Shown: positions 12,262 through 24,974, counted from the stretch's first letter. The stretch: DNA of 64,000 bases from Dermacentor variabilis (GCF_050947875.1 NC_134568.1:252225267-252289266); one strand, 5' to 3'. Translations and numbers: made by a program. The notes: a model not told the origin generated them from the letters alone.

Positions 12262-12852
12262 GGACATGTTGAGCTCAATTACAGAAACACCAAACACATC
12301 ACTTATATTCCCATACAATGAGCCTGCACATCTTTTAGAAATAAAACTGAAGATATTTTGTAACAGGAAAGGTATTATACTTTCTCCATTTTGAAAGTGC
12401 AAATCTTTACTATAGTAAAGGCTGAACGAAAATCCACACTGACTTTAAGAGATGAAACCTCAATCATTTAACCCTTTATGTGCACAACAAGGCAGTGGGA
12501 AGCATTATTCAGAATTCAGGAATGTGTCGCCATCTAAAGAGACCTTTGAAAAATTAAGAAAGTAAAAATGCAGTGGTGTCCTCTGTTGCAAAAATGAATC
12601 TACAGCACATCTTGCACTTTGAGCAGAAATCAGCAATGCTGTCAAATACAGAATCGTTTTACGTGAGTGGCAACTTCGGAATGCGTGCGAAAACGTGCAA
12701 TTTTCTTTTCAATTCGCTGCGACTATTACGTGCCAGCACTGCAAACGTGAAGGCTGCAGAGAAGCAGATACAGCACATTTGCCAGGGCAGCGCTGTGCCA
12801 CTTGGTGCAGACCCCTGCCTCGGGAAGATCACTGCAAGTGAAGAGCTGTTCT

Positions 12853-13390
12853 TTAAAGGGGTCCTGAACCACCCCTCGAGCTAAGCGAAAAAGCACATTC
12901 AGTGGACAGCGTCAACTGCTGTGCACATCTCTGCCCAATTTTGTACTGATGTGTGGTGCACGCAGCTCACAAGTGGAGCGCGAAGTCACCTTTTCTCAAA
13001 CTCTATTCAAGAGAAGCCCTCTCACCCTTTTTGAGGTCTGCCATGTTTCGTCATATAGCAGTTTCACATCATACCATCTGCTGTTAGCGAATAGCTGGCA
13101 TCAAGACGTGCAAGCAGTCAATAGTAGGCTCACGCTCAGCCGTGCCCGCCCATGTAGGAGTGAAACTTGCCACACTGCTTATCAGGATGTTGTAACCGTC
13201 AGCTCACTGATCTCGTTCAGTCTGGAACACTAAACTAGCCTCGAACTACGCAAAATCTAAGCCCAGACCACACGTACGCTGTGCTTGCAGTGCCTCGCAA
13301 TGAATAGTGGTTAGTACCTACAAGCAAGGGGTGCCAGTGCACGCTCACTCCCAGCTACTCCTGGCTAGACGTGCTTTGTATTGAGCTCCA
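12853..13390. repeat. Dispersed repeat, copy 1
   Basis: It begins TTAAAGGGGTCCTGAACCAC and contains CAAGTGGAGCGCGAAGTCAC, AATAGCTGGCATCAA and CTCCTGGCTAGAC. It aligns loosely with 34677-35130. No inverted ends or coding sequence are visible. It is possibly an old tick-wide repeat. Confidence 0.55.
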
Positions 13391-13393
13391 CTA

Positions 13394-14169
13394 CTGTATT
13401 TACTCGCATAATAATCGCACTATTTTGTAAAAAATATTGACGCAAATTCAGGGGTGCAATCATTACGCGGGTTAAATTTCCCACGAAACGAAACATTTTC
13501 TTTTTTCATCCCACATTTGCTGCGGGATGACAGCAGGCAGCTGCCACTGTCAGTGCGGGACACCAAAACAAAAATGGCAGCCGGAGGAGCTAGCCGAACG
13601 CGCCGAACGTGATTTCATTTTCTTCTCGTGAGTAGATCACGTGCATTGAAACAGTTTCTTCCATATCAGTAATGAATATTATCGTTAATATCGGCAAGTT
13701 TGCGACAATAATGTAGCCATGTCCACTTTGAGGGGACAGTAACAGATGGGCACGTTTAGCTGCCAGTGACATAGAAACACATGGCGGTCATACTGCGGAA
13801 ACTGTTGCATCTGTTTTCACTGCTATCCTAATATGGCACGTTTCCGCTAAGGGTGGGTGAACATCTTAGCTGTGTTATAAGCGTTGGCGTATGAATAAGG
13901 TACACTTTTAACGTATCAGTGTAAACGTGGCTACTATCGTTGCCGCTCGCGATTTGTTGCGTGCCCACGAGTGCAGATGAGAAGAATCGAAAGGCGCATT
14001 CGACAGATGGTAAGCGCGATCATTATTAGCTAGACTTGGCACACGACATATCGCTGCAGCACGTTCGGGGTGCGATCATTACACGGGAAATTAAAAAAAT
14101 CAAATTTTGACGACAAAATTCAGGGGTGCGATCATTACACGAGTGCGATCATTATGCAAGTAAATACGG
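13394..14169. mobile_element. Pogo-like non-autonomous element, family i, copy 2
   Basis: This is the same family as 848-1740. The ends are CTGTATTTACTCGCATAATA and GCAAGTAAATACGG, with TA duplications (13392-13393 and 14170-14171). The internal match includes GACACCAAAACAAAAATGGC and TGTCCACTTTGAGGGGACAG. It is shorter than copy 1 through an internal deletion around 13,970. Confidence 0.78.
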
Positions 14170-14322
14170 TATATAGCAACCTAGGTCTTGTGTGGTTTTT
14201 CTTCCAACAAAAACAAAAAGCATAAAAAAAAAACGGAGAAAGCCTGTGAAATAAAAAAATTACGTGAAAAAGCATCCCCGCCCCAATACTAAAAGCGGTC
14301 TTGGACGTAAATGCCATCATAT

Positions 14323-16600
14323 AGTCATCATCATCATCAGCCTGTTTTATGTCCACTGCAGGACGAAGGCCTCTCCCTGCGATCTCCAATTACCCCTGTC
14401 CTGCGCCAACTGATTCCAACTAGCGCCCGGGAATTTTTGAATTTGATCGCTCCACCTAATCTTCTGCGTCCTCGATTGCGTTTTCCTTCTCTTGGTACCC
14501 ATTCTGTAACCCTAATGGTCCAACGGTTATCTAACCGGCACATTACATGACCTGTCCAGCTCCATTTTTTCCCTCTTGGTGTCAATTAGAATATCGTCTA
14601 TACCCGTTTGCTCTCTGTCCCAAACCGCTCTCTTTCTGTCTCTTAACGTTATGCCGAGCAATCTTTGTTCCATCCCTCTTTGTGCGGTCCTTAACTTGTT
14701 CTCAAGCTTCTTTGTCAGTTTTCATGTCTCTGGCCCATATGTCTCCAATGGTAAAATGCACCGATTGTACAACTCCCTTTTCAATGATAATGGTAAGCTT
14801 CCAGTCAGGAGCCGACAATGTCTGCCGTATGCGATCCAACTCATTTTTATTCTGTGAATTTCCGTCTCATGATCAAGGTTCCTTGCGATTAATTGACCTA
14901 GGTAAACACTCCTTCACAGACTCTACAGGCCGACTGGCGATCCTGAACTCGTTTCTTTGCCCAGCTATTTATCATTATCTTAGTCTTCTGCACATTAATC
15001 TTCAACCCCACTCTTACACTCTCTCTGTTAAGGTCCTCAATCGTTTGTTGTAACTCGTCTGCATTGTTGCTGAATAGAACAATGTCATCGGCAAACCTAA
15101 GGTTGCCAAGATATTCGTTGTTGATCTTTACTCCTAAGCCTTCCCAGTTTAATAGTCTGAATACTTCTAAGCATGCAGTGAATAGCATTGGAGAAATTGC
15201 GTCTCCCTGCCCGACCCCTTTCTTTATAGGTATCTTCCCGTTTTCTTGTGTAGAATTAAGGCAGTTGTAGAACCTCTGTAGATATTTTCCAAGGTATTTA
15301 CGCAAGCGTTCTGTACTCCTTGATTACGTAATGCCTCTATGACTGCTGGCATCTTTACTGAGTCAAATGCCTTTTCGTTATCTATGAAAGCCATATAGAG
15401 AGGCTTATTGTACTCTGCAGATTTCTGGACAACCTGATTGATGACATGGATGTGATCCATTATCCTTTCCTGAAGCCAGCCTGTTCCCTTAGTTGACTAA
15501 AGTCCAGTGTTGCTCTTATTCTATTAGAGATTATTTTGGTAAATATTTTATATAATACTGGAAGTAAGCGAATGGGCCTATAATTTTTCAGTTCTTTAAC
15601 GTCTCCCTTTTTGTGGATTAGTATAATGTTTGCATTCTTCCAGTTTTCTGGGACTCTTGCAGTCTATAGACACTTCGTATGAAGATCCGCCAGTTTTTCA
15701 AATATGTCTTCTCCATCTGATTAAATCGACTGTTATTCCATCTTCTGTCGATTTTTCTCGTTTCATGTTTTGCAAGGCCTTTCAGACTTCATGGCTAGTT
15801 ATAAGAGGAGTTCCTGTATCCTGCTCATTACTGTTTCTAAATGAGGTATCCCAACTCCTCTGGGTACTGTATAGGTCAGTATAGAATTCTTCCGCTGCTT
15901 TTAATGTGTCTTCAAGATTGCCTACATTACCCTGCTTATCTTTCAGTGAATACATCTTGGTTTGTTCTAGGTCAAGTTTCTTTCTCACCGATTTCAGGCT
16001 GCGTCCATTTTTTACGGCTTCTTCAGTCTTTCTCGCGTTATAGTTTCGAATATCCATTAGTCTCGCCTTGATCAATTTTGACAGTTCTGCGAATTCTGTC
16101 CTCTCTCTTGAGTTGGACACTCATTTTTTGTCGTTTCTTTATTAGGTCGTTACTTGGGAGAGCTTGCCTACTGGGTTCCTTGGTGCCTTGCCTCCCACTT
16201 CAATTGCTGCTTCTGAAGCCAACCTAATTACGGTTTCATTCATTAGCTCTATGTCATCAACCTGCTGTTCTAACCCCCGTATGTAGAAATGCAACTTAAG
16301 TCGAAGCCCATGCTCGACTTGATTTAGATGACGCCTGGCGTTAATGTACCCAAAGACGCTCACCGCGTTTCCTTCAGCCCGTTCCCGATAGGCGTCACTC
16401 AGATCAAGTCAAGCATGGGCTTCAACTTAAGTTGCATTTCAGAATACGGGGGTAAGGCTGCATATTTGTTTGCAAGTGCCAGTCTGAATTTGTCTTTTAC
16501 CCTTACTGCCTCTAGGTTGACCTGTTTCTTCTGGATGGAGGTCAATTTGTTGCTGCTGTTGACACACGTATCTTGCTTAATTTGCTATCGCAATCGATGC
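14323..16600 (-). mobile_element. Second RTE retrotransposon copy, 5'-truncated and degraded
   Basis: The tail starts at 14323 with the same ATCATC-type repeat and the CACTGCAGGACGAAGGCCTC end as the copy at 19.7 kb. On the minus strand pieces of the RT are readable in shifting frames: FIDNEKAFDSV (about 15390), KGVGQGDAISPMLFTACLEV (about 15200) and LRFADDIVLFSNN (about 15100). The N-terminal RT side continues past an inserted MITE to about 16600 (KFRLALANKYAA). Frameshifts and stops throughout show it is older than the other copy. Confidence 0.88.
16274..16452. mobile_element. Fold-back MITE, Harbinger-like, inside the second RTE
   Basis: The 179-bp element has long inverted arms (CCCCCGTAT...GCAACTTAAG, then AGCCCATGCT(C/T)GACTTGAT...GACGCC) and is flanked by TAA duplications at 16271-16273 and 16453-16455. 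A TAA target site and G/C-rich ends fit the PIF/Harbinger superfamily. The RTE reading resumes on its far side, so it inserted after the RTE. Confidence 0.75.
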
Positions 16601-18410
16601 TTCCTCTTTTCCTCTTTTAGGCGAAACTGAACCTTTGTTTTTACTTTGGACGTTCGTCATTCACTCTTTGCAATATTGCAAATTTGTTAGAAATCGCGAC
16701 GAAAGTTTCGGAAGTGAGGCGTTTTGGATATTATGGACTTCAGATAAAATGGACATTTTTTGTTGGATTATCAGGGACCGTTCCAACGAGAGTCGACTGT
16801 ACTGTTATCGGTCATTTCTCAATGTCATCCCCAACTTTTTCATTGAAATCTCATTGACTAGGTAAATGTATAAATTTAGATAAACATATTGCTGCACGAT
16901 GAACGAGAAATATTCACAGTGGCTACCATGAACACCCATCAAGGTACAGTGAACACCAATCGTGTAGTGCCCTCCCGTAATCAAATTCTTGGCAACAATC
17001 AGTTAAGATAGCAGAATACTGCAGAATAAATGAAGTGACAATGGTCACTGCATGTTGGCCAGTATTTCACATTCCTTGCTAACAAACTTGCAAGATATTT
17101 TTGAAAACAATAAAGGGACAAAAACGTTCACTGGCTTTCCGATCTGCATCTTAAACCATTACCCAGGCTTATTCGTGGTTCCGCCACAGGTGCCATAAAG
17201 CAAATGTAAAACGGGAACCAATATTTTGTGTACCAAACAATGGTTTATTCAAATGTTTGGACTCAATGTGTGCAAGTCACGTCCTGAACATTGTTGCTGC
17301 AAAGGCAATTTTGAAGGTTCGCATTTTCACCAAACATTTAATTACGACCACCATTTGATCGCTAAGGTTGACTAATAGTACAAGACTTTACATCCTTGGC
17401 TTGCCTTCTACTGCAGCAAAAGCCCAATTTGTGTGGTGTGGCCGAGCAGAAAATAGCGTAGCCCAAGAGCAAATTTTATTGACGTTGCGGTTGAAGTTTC
17501 ATGAACCATGAAGTTTCATGAAAGGAAACGGGGCATTTTTCGGCATGCCGCACCAACCGGACATGGTGCACGTGTGAAATAGATTTAGAATGTCAGACGC
17601 ATGGCGTTTGCCCATTAATAGATGCAGATGTACCAATAGAGCATGAATGCAAGTGCTCAAAATGTTTACCGAAATTGATGAGCTACACACTAAGCGAACT
17701 GTACGACTTTATTCAGCGCGGATTTCCTTCCGAACTGCCCCATGAAATGAGTGCCAGTTCAAATAATCTTTAGCTAGACCGTGCATACACGAATGCATAA
17801 AACTTATATGAAACAAAACAAAGCACGAAACGGTTTTCATTTTCTTGCGGCCTAGTTACAACTATTCTAACAAACACACCCACACTTCAAAGACTGCACT
17901 AAAACAGATTAGACTTAGACATGCATTGGCTAGCGCCTAGCACTGCAGTCGATGGCTGCGTGGTTGCAACACTGAACACACATTGTGCTAAATTTGGAGA
18001 CTTCATTCGAAATTACGAGTTTTGCCGCAGGTTGGTGCAGCTCAAGCGTTTGCCACATAAGCGGAGCTGGAAGTGCTGCACCGAATGCGCCATCTTGTGC
18101 CAGACGGATGGACGGATTGGTTTCCTCGTTTAAACTTAAAAGCAGTTTCTTTATTGCTGGGAAAACAACCATTGGATCTGTGCACAGTGATGGTCCAGCC
18201 AGTTTACAATTTAGAGCAATTTTTGGAGCAGGCAAAATGTCGTTCTAGAGCAGTTTATGAACAGCCACATGCATTTTGGAGCAGTTTCGGAGCAGAAAAA
18301 TTGGTCTTTGTGGGACACGAACTATTACAGCAGTAAGCTGTAGCCATTTGGCAAAGCTCGTTATTACTGTGCAATCAGTAAGTGCTGCTCAAGAGCGAAG
18401 CAATACTAAT
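16601..18410 (-). other. Intron 5 segment
   Basis: About 16635-16805 ends GAGAGTCGACTGTA, a typical pogo/mariner-like terminus, so it is probably a MITE fragment. About 18000-18340 has repeated TTTGGAGCAG motifs. The rest is unrecognised AT-rich sequence. Confidence 0.35.
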
Positions 18411-18412
18411 TA

Positions 18413-19462
18413 CCGTATTTACTTGATTCTAACGCGCCCTCGAATGTAATGCGCACTTGTTTTCCGCTACAAAAAAAAAAAAAAAAAAAAAAGGTAAAAA
18501 AGAAACACCCTCGATTGTAATGGGCTCCCTTTTGCCGTGACCTAAAAAAAAGAAAAGTCCTTTACAGTACTGCACGCACCTCATTCTTCTACACAGAAAT
18601 ACAGCTTTCTCACATTTGGAAAAAAAGATTTACTCCCAATGCATAAAAGTTGTGCTAAATAAAAAAAGTTGAAGTTTCGCCCAAAAGGCGAAGCATCGAT
18701 TGCGATAGCAAGTTAGTAGACAGCTGTATGAAAAGTAAGGATAGTTTTATCGCCCATATCAACTTTTAATCATTCACTTACAAACTAAATTAACAAGCAT
18801 GGTGTCATGCGCGTACAAGCAAACATGAACACGTCTCACGCAATGACCGTAGAAACTATATCAAAACGCTGCATTGAGGAAGTGCAGTAGCAGGAGCGAG
18901 CGAATTGACCTTTGTGCGGCCTCTCACTTCAACGCTAAGCGACGAGAACACAGCGAGGTGCACGTAGATGTGTAGACTTGTCTCTGTCGCAGATTGCTTT
19001 CAAGATAGGGGCTGCGCGGCTGCTGCCGATGTAGAACGCCTCTCTTGTTTCCGCCAGTCCCGCCATGCAAGTTTCTGAGACTCCGAATGCCCATGATATG
19101 GCCCGATTTCCATCTTTCTCCAGACACGTGATCGCTTCCCTTTTAATTGCGGCATTGTGATGAACTTGGCATGTCTTTGCAGTCGGCACTTCAATGCTGG
19201 TAGAGCAAACACAGAAAATGGGAAAACCGGGAAGACGGACGGTGCACTAACGCAAGCCCAAGGAAGCAGTGCCTAAGCACACATACAGAACATGGAGGAA
19301 GCTACGGCAGCTAGGCTTGAAGTGCGTACGAGGATGCCATTTTGAAATGCAGATGCCGATATGGTAACGCAGATTTAGGGTCCCACTCGATTCTAACGCG
19401 CACAAAATTTTTTTTACCCTTTTATCAGAAAGAAAGCGTGCATTAGACTCGAGTAAACACAG
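18413..19462 (-). mobile_element. Pogo/Tigger-like element, family ii
   Basis: The ends are CCGTATTTACTTGATTCTAA and GACTCGAGTAAACACAG, flanked by TA (18411-18412 and 19463-19464). The minus strand retains a CENP-B-type N-terminus: KREAITCLEKDGNRAISWAF then GVSE (about 19145-19075), matching the helix-turn-helix pattern 'GN..A...FGVSE' of pogo-like transposases. The catalytic domain is deleted. Confidence 0.75.
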
Positions 19463-19682
19463 TAAGCTTTCCTATCCACGGACGGTACACCATGCACAGT
19501 ATGTTACAAACATCTTTATTTGGGTAGGCAAGGAACTTAATTTTGTAAAGAATTAAATCAAATTTGTTGCCTAAAGAGAAGAAAGACATGCAGCTGAGTG
19601 CAAGACAGACATAAAATTACAATGACCCACAACAATTTGCGCCGTCAGGCACAAGACAAAAAGTGATGGCAAACATGCGCAT

Positions 19683-22632
19683 CATCATCATCATCATCAG
19701 CCTAGTTACGCCCACTGCAGGGCAAAGGCCTCTCCCATACTTCTCCAACTACCCCGGTCATGTACTAATTGTGGCCATGTTGTCCCTGCAAACGTCTTAA
19801 TGTCATCCGCCCACCTAACTTTCTGCCGCCCCCTGCTACGCATCCCTTCCCTTGGAATCCAGTCCGTAACCCTTAGTGACCATCGGTTATCTTCCCTCCT
19901 CATTACATGTCCGGCCCATGCCCATTTCTTTTTCTTGATTTCAACTAAGATGTCGTTTACCCGCGTTTGTTGCCTCACCCAATCTGCTCTTTTCTTATCC
20001 CTTAACGTTACACCCATCATTCTTCGTTCCATAGCTCGTTGCGTAGTCCTCAATTTCAGCAGAACCCTTTTCGTAAGCCTCCAGGTTTCTGCCCTATATG
20101 TGAGTACTGGTAACACACAGCTGTTATACACTTTCCTTTTGAGGGATAGTGGCAACCTGCTGTTCATGATTTGAGAATGCCTGCCAAACGCACCCCAGCC
20201 CATTCTTATTCTTCTGGTTATTTCAGTCTCATGATCCGGATCCGTGGTCACTACCTGCCCTAAGTAGATGTATTCCCTTACCACTTCCAGTGCTTCGCTA
20301 CCTATCGTAAACTGCTGTTCTCTTCCGAGACTGTTAAACAATACTTTAGTTTTCTGCAGATTAATTTTCAGACCCACCCTTCTGCTTTGCCTCTCCAGGT
20401 CAGTGAGCATGCATTGCAACTGGTCTCCTGAGTTACTAAGCAAGGCAATATCATCATCAGCGAATCGCAAGTTGCTAAGGTATTCTCCATCAACTTTTAT
20501 CCCCAATTCTTCCCACTCCAGGCCTCTGAATACCTCCTGTAAACATGCTGTGAATAGCATTGGAGATATCGTACCTCCCTGTCTGACGCCTTTCTTTTTG
20601 TTGCTTTCTTTGTGGAGGACTACGGTGGCTGTGGAGCCGCTATAGATATCTTCCAGTATTTTTACATATGGCTCATCTACACCCTGATTCCGTAATGCCT
20701 CCATGACTGCTGAGGTTTCGACTGAATCAAACGCTTTCTCGTAATCAATGAAAGCTATATATAAGGGTTGGTTATATTCTGCACATTTCTCTATCACTTG
20801 ATTGATATTGTGAATATGGTCTATTGTTGAGTAGCCTTTACGGAATCCTGCCTGGTCCTTTGGTTGACAGAAGTCTAAGGTGTTCCCGATTCTATTTGCG
20901 ATTACCTTAGAAAATACTTTGTAGGCAACGGACAGTAAGCTAATCGGTCTATAATTTTTCAAGTCTTTGGCGTCCCCTTTCTTATGGATTAGGATTATGT
21001 TAGCGTTCTTCCAAGATTCCGGTACGCTCGAGGTCATGAGGCATTGCGTATACAGGGTGGCCAGTTTCTCTAGAACAATCTGTCCACCATCCTTCAACAA
21101 ATCTGCTGTTACCTGATCCTCCCCAGCTGCCTTCCCCCTTTGCATATCTCCTAAGGCTTTCTTTACTTCTTCCGGTGTTACCTTCGGGATTTCCAATTCC
21201 TCTAGACTATTTTCTCTTCCATTATCGTCGTGGGTGCCACTGGTACTGTATATATCTCTATAGAACTCCTCAGCCACTTGAACTATCTCATCCATATTAG
21301 TAACGATATTGCCGGCTTTGTCTCTTAACGCACACATCTGATTCTTGCCTATTCCTAGTTTTGTCTTCACTGCTTTTAGGCTTCCTCCGTTTCCGAGAGC
21401 CTGTTCAATTCTATCCATATTATAGTTCCTTATGTCCGCTGTCTTACGCTTGTTGATTAACTTAGAAAGTTCTGCCAGTTCTATTCTAGCTGTAGGGTCA
21501 GAGGCTTTCATACATTGGAGTTTCTTGATCAGATCTTTCGTCTCCTGCGATAGCTTACTGGTTTCCTGTCTAACGGCGTTACCACCGACTTCTATTGCGC
21601 ACTCCTTAATGATGCCGATGAGATAGTCGTTCATTGCTTCAACACTAAGGTCCTCTTCCCGAGTTAAAGCCGAATACCTGTTCTGTAGCTTGATCCGGAA
21701 TTCCTCTAGTTTCCCTCTTACCACTAACTCATTGATTGGCTTCTTGTGTACCAGTTTCTTCCGTTCCCTCCTCAAGTCTAGGCTAATTCGAGTTCTTACC
21801 ATCCTATGGTCACTGCAGCGTACCTTGCCAAGCACGTCTACATCTTGTATGATGCCAGGGTTCGCGCAGAGTATGAAGTCTATTTCATTTCTAGTCTCAC
21901 CATTCGGGCTCCTCCACGTCCACTTTCGACTAACCCGCTTGCGGAAAAAGGTGTTCATTATCCGCATATTATTCTGTTCTGCAAACTCTACTAATAATTC
22001 TCCTCTGCTATTCCTAGAGCCTATGCCATATTCCCCCACTGACTTGTCTCCAGCCTGCTTCTTGCCTACCCTGGCATTGAAGTCGCCCATCAGTATAGTG
22101 TATTTTGTTTTGACTTTACCCATCGCCGATTCCACGTCTTCATAAAAGCTTTAGACTTCCTGGTCATCATGACTGCATGTAGGGGCATAGACTTGTACCA
22201 CCTTCAATTTGTACCTCTTATTAAATTTCACAACAAGACCTGCCACCCTCTCGTTAATGCTATAGAATTCCTGTATGTTACCAGCTATTTCCTTATTAAT
22301 CAGGAATCCGACTCCTAGTTCTCGTCTCTCCGCTAAGCCCCGGTAACACAGTACATGCCCGCTTTATAGCACTGTATATGCTTCTTTTGTCCTCCTAACC
22401 TCACTGAGCCCTATTATATCCCATTTACTACCCTCTAATTCCTCCAATAACACTGCTAGACGCGCCTCACTAGATAGCGTTCTAACGTTAAACGTTGCCA
22501 GGTTCAGATTCCAATGGCGGCCTGTCCGGAGCCAGGTATTCTTAGCACCCTCTGCAGCGTCACAGATCTGACTGCCGCCGTGGTCAGTTGCTTCACGGCT
22601 GCTGGGGACTGAGGGCCGGGGTTGATTGTTGT
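19683..22632 (-). mobile_element. RTE-clade non-LTR retrotransposon, nearly complete
   Basis: A single minus-strand frame runs from about 22632 to 19706 and encodes an apurinic-type endonuclease followed by a reverse transcriptase. Visible landmarks are NLATFNVRTL (EN start), LMGDFNARVG and SDHRMVRT (EN), NYRPISLLS, QAGFRKGYSTIDHI, FIDYEKAFDSV, SPMLFTACL and LRFADDD (RT), then the RTE-type C-terminal W..H-x-x-R-x-D-x-RW...RGR...RW.DDI region. The frame is broken by two in-frame TAA codons (22366-22364 and 22153-22151). The 3' end is (TGA)n-type, read on plus as ATCATCATC at 19683 onward. An 11-bp direct repeat AACATGCGCAT flanks it (19672-19682 and 22633-22643), which indicates a recent insertion. 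The 5' end is probably slightly truncated. Confidence 0.93.
19706..22135 (-). pseudogene. RTE endonuclease/reverse transcriptase, longest uninterrupted part
   Basis: About 809 codons are open, covering the C-terminal half of the endonuclease, the whole reverse transcriptase and the C-terminal domain. It copies element RNA into DNA at a nicked target. Two features suggest inactivity even without the upstream stops. The catalytic box reads FADDDIALL, with an additional Asp codon (GATGATGAT, 20458-20450) compared with FADDI in the second RTE copy. The conserved QGD before SPMLF reads QGG. The missing N-terminal endonuclease part lies upstream in the same frame behind two TAA codons. Confidence 0.9.
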
Positions 22633-22643
22633 AACATGCGCAT

Positions 22644-23558
22644 ACCAAATGACAAATGTGCTTTGATATGCTTTACCACACTAGACAATGTATAATGCCC
22701 AATAATAATGCTAGAAGCTCAAAAAGAGATAATGCATTTATGAACAGTGCCAAGACGAGATGCTTCCGTACGGTGTGTCGCAAAGATGGTAATGGCAGTC
22801 AAAAACAATGTTCATACCATCCCATACACTCGCTTTCATTGCGACGCAGTTTGTCAGCTTCCCGTGTTGTATGGCCTCTGGGAAGTCAATTCCGCGTAAA
22901 ACCTCAACTTTTGTTGCCGATACCCAACCAACCTTTTCAAGCATTACCTTTTACTACCCCAAGGGCTCAATCACCGCAGGCACATCCGAAATGGCTCTGA
23001 AGGCCTGCCAGGACAATTATTAGGTGTATTGGTGCTCATACTGTGATAGAAGACTGCGGGTGCACACCATGTATAATTAAGGAATAGATACTGTGTCCTG
23101 TGACAATTGCCTCTTCCCACGCTTGGTGTGCTTGAACGCAATACTCTGCATATGCTTCACCATGTAACACTGCTATATTGAGGCGAAGCCGATTTTGGAG
23201 AACAGGCATTATCTAACGCGTCGTGCTTTCCGAGTTTCAAAGTCAATGGCGAAGATTTTTTTACAAAAGAGTCGGCGCCATTGCTAGCAGTGACAAATTG
23301 TTTTAATGGAACATATGGTACCGAACAGTAAAAAGCTTGGTATCAAATGTCGAAGTAGCTAGGCCTAATGTTGCCGCGGTGGTGGCTACGGCTGCCAGCG
23401 GATCTCCGTGCAAGAGCATCTGTTCCGAGGCAGCGAGATAATCAATATGGTAGCAGTGGTGGATTCGATCAATGCCATTTCGGACTTGTGGTCATGGCAA
23501 AAAGTCCATAGAAGTGAACAGCAAAGGTTCTTTACATCCAAAATTTCAGATGCTCTTA
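22644..23558 (-). other. Intron 5 segment between the RTE and pogo-like element
   Basis: A short minus-strand frame (22944-22738) reads EKVGWVSATKVEVLRGIDFP with no match that I know. TATTGAGGCGAAGCCGATTT (about 23170) resembles TATTGCGGCGAAGCTGACTT at about 31170, so part of it is repetitive. Confidence 0.35.
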
Positions 23559-24356
23559 CTGCATTTACACCATTGTAAGTTGACCCATTTTTCTAAATTT
23601 GAAAATCTGAAGTTTGGGGGGGGGGTCTTACAATCGAAACTGAAGCATGGCGCCGCTAAAAAAGCAAGACCAACAGGAGCTACAACGTAGTTAAAATTTT
23701 ATGCCTGCTCTACCGCCCTACCTGTAGCTTTTCGCAATCACGTGTGTCTGTTCACTTTTCGGAAGGGTTTTTCAACATTTTTTAGAGTTTTACAGTGCAC
23801 ACAACACTCATAGGGGGGGGCTGTCGATAGTTGATGGAAGCGCCGCTGTTTTATTCGCGGCGGCACTCTCAGAACGGCGGCATACGTTGGCACCCTCAGA
23901 ACGGCATACATTGCTGAAATGCGCGATCGGTCCCTGCCAGTGAAGTGCAACATGGTCATGAAACAAGCCCGGATCTTCACCTTTTAAGGACCTGCTGCGC
24001 CGCGAGTATGAGTGGCTGGCGGCAGAAGACCGCGAACTTACGCCAACCGGACCTTTCAAAAGAGCCTCCCTGACGGCTGCGTGTGGTTGGGTGCATTCGG
24101 CGTGGGCTCCTGTTCCACAAGATGTAGTGGTGCGGTCGTTTGCCAAATGTGGAATTTCGCTGGACGATGACGCGCTGTGGGACCATAGCAACGATAACGA
24201 TGGCAGCACTAATGAAGACGAGTAGTCCGGTGACTATGTCAGCTACTAATAAATTTGCGTTATCGAATACGCCCTCGGGTATGCTTCTTTTTTTCCTGTC
24301 ACGCGATATTGGGGGGGGGGAGGGGGGGGGGTTGACTTACATTTGTGTAAATACGG
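23559..24356 (+). mobile_element. Pogo-like element, family iii, copy 2
   Basis: The ends are CTGCATTTACACCATTGTAA and TTACATTTGTGTAAATACGG, flanked by TA (23557-23558 and 24357-24358). The plus strand still reads the C-terminal part of a pogo/Tigger transposase (LLRREYEWLAAEDRELTPTG, then SFAKCGISLDDDALWD, about 23985-24180), where family members have a 'W..V....I..SF..CGI....D' pattern. The catalytic core is gone. Confidence 0.78.
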
Positions 24357-24940
24357 TATACATGGACTCAATGGGGTATTGTGGCAGTGCCGTGAAGGCG
24401 TCCGAAAAATTGGGTGTCCGCAAAATCTGTCCCCCACTATGGTTGGATAATCGAACGGAAAACATTGCATTGCCGTGAAAACACGAAAATACCAAACTTT
24501 TGCGGACTTTGTGCAAATGGTACATGAGTGGGCACAGGCAAGTTGAACTGTAGCAAAACGGTGCAAATGGCACAGTTGGACCACCCCCACTGTGTGCAAA
24601 AATAAACTACAACTTCCACATGTGTACAACCAGATAAAGATAACACCAACAAATTCTTGGTAGGAATTTGCTCTTGGCACTAAAAAGCAACTTGACCAGC
24701 AGACGATTGAAACCAGCTCAGCAAACAGCTTAACACTAGTTTGAATGTTTCTTACAAGACAGTGACATAGCACATGCTAGGAGGGATGCAGTGTCTGTAA
24801 TTCGCCTTGCGTTGCAGGTTTGAAATAATGTGGAGCATGCTGTACTACACGTTGAACCAGATAACATCCCATGCTTTTTCTTGGGCATCATCAAGCTAGC
24901 ACATGGTAATCATGTGTGTGCTTGCCTTCCATGCGAATTT

Positions 24941-24974
24941 TTCGTGTGTGTGTAGAGAGAGACAAAGAGAGAGA
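24941..24974. repeat. (GT)n(GA)n microsatellite
   Basis: A short GTGTGTGT run is followed by AGAGAGAGA with interruptions. Confidence 0.8.
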
